The notes under the pieces are model-generated. The model had not been told where the DNA came from, made no database searches, and worked only from the letters and a program-made list of their open reading frames with translations. Source: Planctomycetota bacterium (GTDB lineage: Bacteria > Planctomycetota > UBA1135 > GCA-002686595). From it: a DNA stretch of 64,000 nt. The stretch lies in the NCBI GenBank assembly GCA_029250885.1, contig JAQXEK010000001.1, forward strand, positions 186,001-250,000, read 5' to 3'. This document shows, in pieces, positions 25,394 to 33,243 of the stretch. The translations under genes and the position numbers were made by a program. The first letter of the stretch is position 1; each line of letters begins with the position of its first letter.

Positions 25394-27085
25394 ATGAAGT
25401 TCCCCTTCTGCACCGTGTTGACGGCGCTGTTGTTTTCTCTCTCTGCCAGCTCATCGAGCGCACAAACGCCCCTCACGACAGAGCTTGTTGTTAGCGGTCT
25501 CAGCAAGCCCCTAGAGGCCATCGGCGTGCCCGGTGATCCCCGCATCTTTATTGTCGAGCAGGACACCGCGCGGGTTCGCGTCTTCGACGGCACGAACTTG
25601 CTGGCCACTCCGCTCATCAATGTGAAGTCCTTGGCGCAAACCAGCGGCAACGAACGAGGCCTTCTAGGCCTTGCTTTTCACCCGAACTTTGGTGTGCCCG
25701 GAGCCGTTGGCGAAGATTACTTCTACATCAACTACACCCGCAGTGGTCCTAACCGCAGCGTGGTTGAGCGATTCACGATCTCGCCAAGCAACCCGAATGT
25801 TGCCATTCCGTCGAGTCGGCTGGAGATTCTGAGCGTGGCCCAGCCCTTCAGCAACCACAATGGCGGCTGCCTTCGTTTCGGCTCTGATGGCTACCTCTAC
25901 ATAGGCTTTGGTGACGGCGGCTCGGCCAACGACCCCCAGTGCCGCGCGCAGAACGGCGGATTGATGCTTGGCAAGATGCTGCGCATCGATGTAGACGGCG
26001 GTACTCCCTATGCCATTCCTGCTTCAAACCCCTTCGTTGGGGATCCAAATACCCTGGACGAGATTTGGTCCACAGGGTTGCGCAACCCTTGGCGCTATAG
26101 CTTCGATGCATTGACCGGCGAGCTCTTTATTGGTGACGTGGGGCAGAACGCTCGCGAAGAGGTCAACGTAATCTCGGCGACCGACGCCGGCGTCAACTTC
26201 GGTTGGAAGATGATGGAAGGCCTGAACTGCTTCTCCACCGGTAGTTGTGGCTCTGTTCCCGCTTGCAACAACCCTGCTCTCACCTTGCCCGTAACGCAAT
26301 ACAACCACGGCGGTTTTGGTGGCGGGTGCTCGATCACTGGCGGTGAGGTTTACCGCGGCTGCAAGATTCCGGACCTGTTCGGCACCTATTTCTACGCTGA
26401 CTACTGCAGCAACAACATCTACTCCTTCGACTATGCGGGCGGAACTCTAAACAACGGCGCCAACCGCACAAGTGAGCTGGCTCCTGGTGGTGGCCTGTCG
26501 ATTAACGCGATCACCTCATTCGGCGTCGACGGCGACGGCGAGATCCTGATCGTGGACCAAGGCGGTGAGATCTTCCGCGTGGTCCCTGCTGTGGCACCGA
26601 TCATCAATGACTGCGATGCGAACGGAAAGGACGACATCTGTGAGATCACGATGGACCCGAGCCTGGACATGAACAACAACGGAGTGCTGGATACCTGCGA
26701 TCCTACCTGCGGATTCACCACCTACGGCACTGGAGCTTCCCCGGCGAACTACCTCGTGTTGGCTGGTGGCGGCTCCACGAGCGTGGGTAACGTGGTTCAG
26801 GCAAACACCTCTGGTGCGATTGGGCCTGTCACGTTCAATGTGGTCTCCCTCGGCGAGAGCAACACGCCCATCTTTGGTGGTGTGGTTCTGGTTAATCAGT
26901 CTCAGAAGATTCTTGACTCGATCCAACCGGTGGACGGAGGGGGCAACTCGAGCTGGTCTCTGCCGATTCCCGCAGGCCCGGCCCTTATCGGGTTGGATGT
27001 GTTCTTCCAGAGTGCTTCTCCGGATGGATCACAGCCGAACTTCTGGGCCTTCTCCAATGGCCTGAAATTGACGATCTGCCCTTAG
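25394..27085 (+). CDS. Secreted PQQ-type glucose/sorbosone dehydrogenase-like protein with planctomycete-style C-terminus
   Basis: ATG 25394 begins a signal peptide (MKFPFCTVLTALLFSLSA, cleavage likely after SSSAQ or nearby). Residues about 28-400 form a six-bladed GSDH propeller with typical strings: GLLGLAFHPNFG, NHNGGCLRFGSDGYLYIGFGDGG, LRNPWRYSFD and GDVGQNAREEVN. Enzymes of this fold oxidise sugars with PQQ, though many members are uncharacterised. A Ca-binding segment DCDANGKDDIC...DMNNNGVLDTCD follows (about 418-445). A C-terminal beta domain ends WAFSNGLKLTICP; I associate that ending with secreted proteins of marine planctomycetes. A strong terminator lies 20 bases after the stop. 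Confidence 0.9.
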   Translation: MKFPFCTVLTALLFSLSASSSSAQTPLTTELVVSGLSKPLEAIGVPGDPRIFIVEQDTARVRVFDGTNLLATPLINVKSLAQTSGNERGLLGLAFHPNFGVPGAVGEDYFYINYTRSGPNRSVVERFTISPSNPNVAIPSSRLEILSVAQPFSNHNGGCLRFGSDGYLYIGFGDGGSANDPQCRAQNGGLMLGKMLRIDVDGGTPYAIPASNPFVGDPNTLDEIWSTGLRNPWRYSFDALTGELFIGDVGQNAREEVNVISATDAGVNFGWKMMEGLNCFSTGSCGSVPACNNPALTLPVTQYNHGGFGGGCSITGGEVYRGCKIPDLFGTYFYADYCSNNIYSFDYAGGTLNNGANRTSELAPGGGLSINAITSFGVDGDGEILIVDQGGEIFRVVPAVAPIINDCDANGKDDICEITMDPSLDMNNNGVLDTCDPTCGFTTYGTGASPANYLVLAGGGSTSVGNVVQANTSGAIGPVTFNVVSLGESNTPIFGGVVLVNQSQKILDSIQPVDGGGNSSWSLPIPAGPALIGLDVFFQSASPDGSQPNFWAFSNGLKLTICP

Positions 27086-27104
27086 TTTACTTGGCTTGAT
27101 TTGG

Positions 27105-27148
27105 GCGCCCTTGGCAGGTCATTGACCAGCCAAGGGCGCTTTTTTTTT
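27105..27148 (+). terminator. Strong intrinsic terminator
   Basis: An 11-bp inverted repeat, GCGCCCTTGGC and its complement, with a 13-base loop is followed directly by nine T residues (27140-27148). It lies 20 bases after the sugar dehydrogenase stop and separates that gene from the next + strand gene. Confidence 0.92.
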
Positions 27149-27212
27149 GTGTATGGGCTGCCTTGATCAGCTTGGTTTTGCGGGAATGGGGGGGATGTTG
27201 TAGGGTCGGGGG

Positions 27213-29618
27213 ATGAAGAAACTTTGCTTGTTGGTAGGGATGGTGGTGTTGAGTGGGGTCGGAATGGCTTCGGATCTCTACTTGGATGGGGGGACGGAGA
27301 CCTCGATTGCCTATGGGGATTCGTTTTTAATCGAGATGGCTGGTGGGCCAGGGCTCCCGACGTTCTTGTTTGCAGACTCGGGTCCGGGCCCTAGCTTGGT
27401 TCTAGGGGAGTCCGTACCCTTGAGCTTGAGTCCTACGCTCTTCCTCGTTTACTCAGGCATGACGGATGCAGCTGGAAGCTGGAGCGTAGCGTTTCCTACG
27501 CCGTCCAATCCGGCGATCAGTGGGGCGAAGTTCTTTATGGCTGGGTATATATTGGACCCTAGTGACTCCAATGGCGTGGACTTCACGAATGGTGCAGTAC
27601 TCAACATCGGTCCTGTAGTTGGTGCAGGCCAGGACCAAGCTGGGCTTGTGGGGCAGCGGATTGCTTTGGACGGAAGCGGAGCGTCATCGGCAGACGGTTC
27701 CATCCCTTTTGGAGCTAGCTTGGACTGGCAGATTCTTCAGGCACCCGGAGGCAGTGTCGCAGCCCTGTCGGCGGGGCATGTTCTCTATCCGACGTTCTCA
27801 CCTGATCTACCAGGTGACTACCTCTTTGAATTGACGGTTACCCATGGGGGTGTGCAGAGTTCCGATCAGACGACCTTGCACGCTTGGGATCTGGACCTTG
27901 GAGCGGGACTTTCGGGCAAGTATTTTCCTAGTGGAACAGCCCCTGTCACCGGCGCCCTGTTGGGCCCATCACCGGCCAGCCTTACGCTGAATGGAGCGCC
28001 AGTTAGCCTGGATGGTGCCGGAAATTTTGGCCCTTTAGGGGTATCCCTAGATTTGTCGGGGACCTTGGATGGGCTACTGTTTGAGGTGACCCATGCTGAT
28101 GGTACAAGCGCGCGATCCCGGCAGACGGTTGGCATTGGAAACCCACAGTGGGTTGCCTTTGGCGCAAGTCAATCGGCGATGGCCCATTTGGATCAGGAGG
28201 GATTTGTCGCGCTCTCTGAGGGGGCCGAGACGACCCTCGAAGGTACGGACCTGGCTCCCTATCTGACCTCCATTCCGTCGACACAAATTGAGAATCAAGA
28301 GGGTCCCTTTGGCTTCACGATCTTCTCGGCGACGATCAAGTTTACCGACATGAATATAGATCATGACATGACGGTGACCCTGGTGCCGTCGGCAAACAAG
28401 GTCGCCGCGACCGTGCGCATGACCGGTGTTAGAGTTGACTTTGATGTGTGGGGAGACCTGTTGGAGATTCCCTACACCTTGGATGGCGACTCCACTTCCA
28501 GCACCGTGGACATCCGCGCAGACCTAGTGCTCAGCACCACGGGTGGCCAGTTAGATTTGGATGTCTCGAACGTGTCGGTCTCCCTGGCTAACTTCCAGTT
28601 TGATCTACACGGCTTCCTTGGGGATGTCGCCCAGGTATTCCTCATCGAGTCCTGGGTTAAGGAAACCGTTGTGGAAACCATGGAGGCGGAAATCGGCAGC
28701 CAAATCGGCCCGATTGTCTTGGAAATGCTCTCGGCCTTTGAGTTCTCCTTGGACTTGGGCCCAGAGCTGGGCCTGGAGACCGTGGTCGACTTGGACTTTG
28801 TGTCGGCCAGCCACCAGTCCAGTGGCGTCACCCTTGGGCTAGACACCCGGGTCATCGTGGGCACGCCCAAGGCTGGTGCACCGGGCGTCCCCCTCTACCG
28901 CTCAACGCCCTCGGCTCTGCCCGGTTTCGGGCCATTGACACCCTCTGGACAGACCTACGGTGGGGCACTCGCCGCAAATGATGACTTCCTCAACTTGATC
29001 TTAGCCGCATTGACTGAGGCCGGCCTGTTGGAAGGCGACTTGACCGAGCTCTTCCCCGAGGAGCCCGGCGGAGGACCCGGAACGGTCCTCACCACGGAGT
29101 CCCTTGCGGTGCTCTTTCCTGGCGCCGGCTTCCAGAACTTCCCATCTGGCACGGAAGTCGAAATGCTAAGCCACGGCGTGATGCCGCCCGTCGTGACCAC
29201 TTCGCCCGCGGGTCCGGGGCTACTTGTCATGGAGTTGGCAGGAATGGAGGTCAGCCTCGAAGTCCCCACGCCCGATGGGGCTGTCCCCGTTCTGCGCCTT
29301 GTGCTTGACGGGCAGGCGAGTCTGGACATGATTGTCGAGCCCGACGGAACCCTCGGCGCGACCCTCGTCTCGTCTAGTTTTGCACCCACAATTTTGAGCG
29401 GCTTTCCCGGCTCCAACGTGACGTCCCTCCAGGCGGGTAGCGACTTCCTGGTGCAGATGCTTTTGCCTCAACTAACCAGCACCCTAGGAGTGATCCCCGT
29501 CCCCTCCTTGGACCAAGAGGGCGTGACCTTGACCACGGATGAGGTTCATTTGACAGGTGCCGGCAGTGAGTTCATGGGCTTCTGGGGCCAGATGCTCTAC
29601 AGTCCGCCGGCTCCTTAG
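27213..29618 (+). CDS. Secreted protein with PKD-like domain and BPI/TULIP-like lipid-binding architecture
   Basis: The 801-residue protein begins with a signal peptide (MKKLCLLVGMVVLSGVGMA). Residues ~30-130 are beta-rich and resemble planctomycete secreted modules. About 135-230 reads as a PKD-like Ig domain (VGAGQDQAGLVGQRIALDGSGASS). From ~340 to the end the order matches a BPI/LBP/CETP fold: a beta barrel with amphipathic strands, a long helix (VKETVVETMEAEIGSQIGP, ~480-500), a second barrel, FLNLILAALTEAGLL (~592-606), LFPGAGFQNFPSG then MPPVV (~635-661), and near the end FLVQMLLPQLTSTLGVIPVP. I recognise no closer family and infer extracellular or periplasmic lipid binding. It converges with the aminotransferase gene across 6 bases. 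Confidence 0.6.
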   Translation: MKKLCLLVGMVVLSGVGMASDLYLDGGTETSIAYGDSFLIEMAGGPGLPTFLFADSGPGPSLVLGESVPLSLSPTLFLVYSGMTDAAGSWSVAFPTPSNPAISGAKFFMAGYILDPSDSNGVDFTNGAVLNIGPVVGAGQDQAGLVGQRIALDGSGASSADGSIPFGASLDWQILQAPGGSVAALSAGHVLYPTFSPDLPGDYLFELTVTHGGVQSSDQTTLHAWDLDLGAGLSGKYFPSGTAPVTGALLGPSPASLTLNGAPVSLDGAGNFGPLGVSLDLSGTLDGLLFEVTHADGTSARSRQTVGIGNPQWVAFGASQSAMAHLDQEGFVALSEGAETTLEGTDLAPYLTSIPSTQIENQEGPFGFTIFSATIKFTDMNIDHDMTVTLVPSANKVAATVRMTGVRVDFDVWGDLLEIPYTLDGDSTSSTVDIRADLVLSTTGGQLDLDVSNVSVSLANFQFDLHGFLGDVAQVFLIESWVKETVVETMEAEIGSQIGPIVLEMLSAFEFSLDLGPELGLETVVDLDFVSASHQSSGVTLGLDTRVIVGTPKAGAPGVPLYRSTPSALPGFGPLTPSGQTYGGALAANDDFLNLILAALTEAGLLEGDLTELFPEEPGGGPGTVLTTESLAVLFPGAGFQNFPSGTEVEMLSHGVMPPVVTTSPAGPGLLVMELAGMEVSLEVPTPDGAVPVLRLVLDGQASLDMIVEPDGTLGATLVSSSFAPTILSGFPGSNVTSLQAGSDFLVQMLLPQLTSTLGVIPVPSLDQEGVTLTTDEVHLTGAGSEFMGFWGQMLYSPPAP

Positions 29619-29624
29619 GGAAGG

Positions 29625-30785
29625 CTACTCATTGAGCACCTTGGCGAGCTTGTTCAGTAGGTGATCGGCTGTCGCTGTAGTGGCGTTCATTCCCATCAAG
29701 CCGATCCGCCAAATCTTGCCGGCCAGTGGCCCCAGCCCGCCTCCGATCTCGATATCGAAGCGGTCCAAGAGATCCGCGCGAATCCGGGCTTCGTCCACGC
29801 CTTCGGGTACGCGCACAGCGGTAAGGGGGAAGAGCCGGTGCGGCTCTTCCACAAGCAGCTCGAGCCCCAGCTCCTCAAGTCCCTTCCAAAGGTGACGGGC
29901 GGCTGCGGCATGACGCTCGAAGCGCTCGTCAAGGCCCTCCGTAAGAACGAGATCGGTGGCCTCGTGAAGAGCGTAGAGCATGTTGATCGGTGCCGTGTGG
30001 TGATAGGTTCGCTCGGAGCCCCAGTACTTGCCGATCATGGAGAGATCGAAATACCACGAGGATACCGGAGTTGTGCGCTGGTCGATCGCCTCGAAGGCCC
30101 GGGCCGATAGGGAGATGGGGGACAGTCCCGGTGGACAGGCCAGGCACTTTTGGGTGCCTGACCAGGTGGCGTCCACACCGCGGGCATCTAGCTCGACGGG
30201 TAGGCCAGCCAGGGACGTCACGGTGTCGAGCACAAGTAGGGCGCCGGACTGGTCGGCAGCGTCCCGAAGGGTGTCGATCCGGTCGGCGCTAAGCAGCACT
30301 CCTGTGGAGGTCTCCGCGTGGACGGCACCGATCATCTTGAAGGACTTGCCGGCGGCTGCAGCGGCCATGGCTTTGCAGTCCAAGGGCGTGCCCCAATCGG
30401 ATTCGACCCGGGTGACCTTGGCGCCCAGCCGCTCGGCGCAATCGGCAAAGCGCATACCGAAAACCCCGTGAATCCCGACCAGCACGGCGTCGCCTGGTTC
30501 GATCAAGTTAGCCAAGACGGCTTGCATTCCACCGGACCCCGTGGCCGAAATCGGTACCGTCAGCTGGTTCTTGGTGCCGAAAAGTCGCCCCAGGCGCTCC
30601 CTTAGCTCATTCATGAGCTCAAGGAAAGCTGGGTCTAGGTGCCCAATGGTGGGCCTAGAGAGCGCTTCAAGGACCTCAGGGGGTGTGTTGCATGGGCCGG
30701 GACCAAGTAGGAGGCGACTGGGAGGGCAGAAGGAGGGGGCCATTTGGGGTAAAAAGGGGGAGGGATTGAGCTGTAACGGGGGCAA
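29625..30785 (-). CDS. Class V PLP-dependent aminotransferase (alanine/serine-glyoxylate type)
   Basis: The start may be ATG 30785 or ATG 30743 (MAPSFCPPSRLLLGPGPCNTPPEVL), the second leaving a standard N-terminus. The ~372-386-residue protein shows LLLGPGPCNTP, SATGSGGMQAV (cofactor phosphate site), LVLDTVTSLAGLP (Asp187 pairing with the pyridine nitrogen) and WSGTQKCLACPPGL with the Schiff-base Lys213. The family moves amino groups from alanine or serine to glyoxylate. The length and motifs fit the alanine-glyoxylate group; substrate choice cannot be settled here. The gene stands alone on the minus strand. Confidence 0.92.
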   Translation of the reverse strand: MPPLQLNPSPFLPQMAPSFCPPSRLLLGPGPCNTPPEVLEALSRPTIGHLDPAFLELMNELRERLGRLFGTKNQLTVPISATGSGGMQAVLANLIEPGDAVLVGIHGVFGMRFADCAERLGAKVTRVESDWGTPLDCKAMAAAAAGKSFKMIGAVHAETSTGVLLSADRIDTLRDAADQSGALLVLDTVTSLAGLPVELDARGVDATWSGTQKCLACPPGLSPISLSARAFEAIDQRTTPVSSWYFDLSMIGKYWGSERTYHHTAPINMLYALHEATDLVLTEGLDERFERHAAAARHLWKGLEELGLELLVEEPHRLFPLTAVRVPEGVDEARIRADLLDRFDIEIGGGLGPLAGKIWRIGLMGMNATTATADHLLNKLAKVLNE

Positions 30786-30991
30786 AAGGGGGCTTTTGAG
30801 CGCAAAAGCACCCCCTGAACGATTGCGCTAAAGGGGAACATCACGTGACAAAGGAGGCTCCAACACCTACAAATAACATAGTGAAGTTCCCGAGGGGTAA
30901 CCCCCTTTACGGCTTTCGGAGTCCAAGATGGACCCCTACGAATCCCGCGTAACGAGTTCACGTTGCGTACACCCCCACCCATTCACGAATC

Positions 30992-33028
30992 ATGAAGAAG
31001 TTGGTCACAGGCGCATTCACGCTCGCGGCTCTTGTCATTTTGCCTGGTATTGCCCAGGCACAATGCTGAGGCCCTGCAGCCCGGGGGGGCAGTTCGGGCC
31101 CCCCGCCACGCAGAGCACCTACGGCAAGTGGTGGAGGCCCGTCGAGTACGGGTCCGGCGCTCGGCCCATCGGTTCCGCCAGTGACCGGCGGTTTTACTCC
31201 GCTTGCACCGGGGTCACCGGGTTCGCCCTTGGACATCAATGGCAACCCACGGTCTTTAGATACAGGCGCTGAAGAGGTCCAACCCCCTCATTGGCAGCGC
31301 TGGTGGCACTACAACCGCGACAGTTTTTTGAACCTAAGTTCTAAGCTGGCCGGCATGGATAGCCGCAGCCTTGCCCCCGGAGAGATCGGCCCCGCAGCCG
31401 AGATCACGCCGCTGCTTCAGAAGGCCCTTATGACCGGCGGCGACTCACAGATGATTCGCGGCTCGCTCTTGGCCCTTGGGCGACTGCCTGTGGACTCGAA
31501 GGTGCGGCAGCTGCTGCCCCTGGGGGCAGCAACACGCTCATACCTAAAGTCAGGACATCCCTCGTCCCGTGAAGCTGCTGTCCTTGCCCTTGGGCTTGGT
31601 GGGGGACCAGAAGACCTGAACTCCCTGCTCGATCTCTTTCAGGCGACGCCCGCAGGCATCAAGCTGATGGGGGAAGAGCGCGTGGATCCCCGGACCCGTG
31701 CCTTTGCAGCCTACTCCCTGTCCTTGTTTGCAGGGCGCACCGCAGATGCAGCTGATAAGGAGCGTATCGGCCGCGCTTTGATCGAGGTTTTGATCCTCGA
31801 CAAGACGGCGACCTTTGAGATCCACAACGCAGTGGTCTTGGCCCTTGGCCTAGTGCCCTTGCCCGCATGTGATGGCACGGATTCCACGACGGGTCCCCAG
31901 CTTGGGGAGCCCGACGCACACCTGTGTGTCGGCACCCAGCTCGGAACCCTTACGACTTACTTTAAGGATGACGCCCACTTCCCCGCCCTGCGTGCGCACG
32001 CCGGTCCGGCCCTCGCCCGCCTTGCGGTTGATGGCCTTCCGGAGTACAAGCAAGAGGTCGGCGAGGCGCTGCTCGAGGTTCTCGGGCGCCGCTCCAAAGC
32101 GGAAGCCGAGATCATGGAAGGCGCCATCATTGGCTTGGGCTTGCTTGGTGACTCCGACGGAGACGAGATGGACAAGGACATCCGTCAGGCACTGACGCGC
32201 TTGGCTCAGAAGGCCGATGGCCTAACCTCGCGTCTCGCGATGGTCTCCCTTGCCCGTGTCTCTGCTCGTCCCGGCACCAACCGTCCAGGGATCGGCCTTG
32301 ATGACACCCTCGGTTGGCTTGAGCGCAAGGTGAACAGCGGCAAGGACGGCGTCGACGCCTGGGCTGCCATGTCCCTTTCGGTTATGGCCCACGACCTGAC
32401 TATTGCCGGCGTTGCCGTACCCGAGTCGATTCCGAAGACTCTTCGCAGTGCTCTCAAGCGATCCAAGTCGGACGCCCTCTCGACGAGCCTCTGTGTCGCC
32501 CTCGGCCTCTTGCGCGACGTGGCGTCGATCGAGCTTATGGAGAACCGCTTCTCCGCCGATGACAATCCCACAGTTCGAGGCGCTGCTGCCTTGGCCCTTG
32601 GTCTCTTAGAGTCCCGCGACAGTGCAGAGATGCTGCGCCGCGAGCTGGCCGTCAAGGACGGAGACCCCGGCGTTCTGCGTCAGGTCTCGATCGCTCTACG
32701 CCTGCTTGGCGACGACAAGGCGACCGAAGAGTTGCTTGCGAGGCTGGAGAAGAGTGATGACGTTGACGAGCGTGCTAGCTTCATCTCGACCCTTGGTATT
32801 CTGCATGATCCCGATGCCATCGCTGCGGTCTCTAAGATTCTTGCCGACACGGAAGAGGACGACAAGATTCGAGGCGTAGCTGCCTTCGCTCTTGCCGAGA
32901 TGGCAGACGACACGTCGAAGGTGTGGTCTGAGTCTCTTTCGACTGACCTAGCCTATTCCACCATGGGGTGGACGCTGGAGAGTCCGTTTAACGACGGCTC
33001 TGGCGTGCTGGATATGCGCTGGTGGTAG
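30992..33028 (+). CDS. Secreted HEAT-repeat protein interrupted by an in-frame UGA after the signal peptide
   Basis: ATG 30992 starts a clear signal peptide (MKKLVTGAFTLAALVILPGIAQA) followed by Gln-Cys and a TGA at 31067-31069. The same frame then continues without a break to 33028. First comes a Gly/Pro/Ser-rich linker (~25-95), then WQRWWHYNRDSFLNL and about 520 residues of HEAT-like alpha repeats (PALARLAVDGLPEY, AAALALGLLESRDS, AAFALAEMADDTS). The only later in-frame start, GTG 31181, would give a protein without signal peptide or most of the linker. The TGA is therefore read through (selenocysteine), a recent nonsense mutation or a sequence error. The role is unknown; HEAT solenoids bind proteins. 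A hairpin follows the stop. Confidence 0.75.
31067..31105 (+). promoter_or_regulatory. In-frame TGA with downstream GC hairpin, SECIS-like candidate
   Basis: TGA at 31067-31069 is followed after 12 bases by a 7-bp all-GC stem (31082-31088 with 31099-31105) and a 10-base loop GCAGTTCGGG. Spacing from UGA to loop is ~20 bases, within the range known for bacterial SECIS elements, and G/U residues are in the loop. The stem also encodes part of the Gly/Pro linker, so base composition alone could produce it. Confidence 0.35.
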
Positions 33029-33055
33029 GCTTCTAAGCAAGACCTTCAGACCTTA

Positions 33056-33096
33056 GAGCCGGTCGTCGCTAAAGAGCGACGACCGGCTTCTCTGTG
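33056..33096 (+). terminator. Hairpin after the HEAT gene, possibly bidirectional
   Basis: A perfect 14-bp inverted repeat (33057-33070 with 33075-33088) with loop AAAG lies ~28 bases after the HEAT stop. It is followed by the T-rich but interrupted TCTCTGTG. It lies between convergent genes, so it may also stop transcripts of the giant minus-strand gene. Confidence 0.7.
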
Positions 33097-33243
33097 CTTA
33101 CACTTGCCGTCGCCCTTGTTGCCGGACCTGACTGTCTCTATGGGGTCTTGGGTGCCGGTAGGTGGAGTTGATTGGGGGTGCTGCGCTTGGCTAAGTCTTG
33201 GTTTGATAGGGCGAAGGCGCTTATGGCGAAAGAGGCTTCCCTA

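Noticed and set aside
30928..31272. Alternative frame across the start of the HEAT gene (ending FRYRR) as a frameshift explanation for the UGA
   Set aside because: The frame with the signal peptide also encodes the Gly/Pro/Ser linker and HEAT repeats, so no frameshift is needed; the alternative frame stops early.
31181..33028. HEAT protein starting at GTG 31181
   Set aside because: This would drop the signal peptide and half of the linker although both are in frame upstream; readthrough or mutation at the UGA explains the data better.
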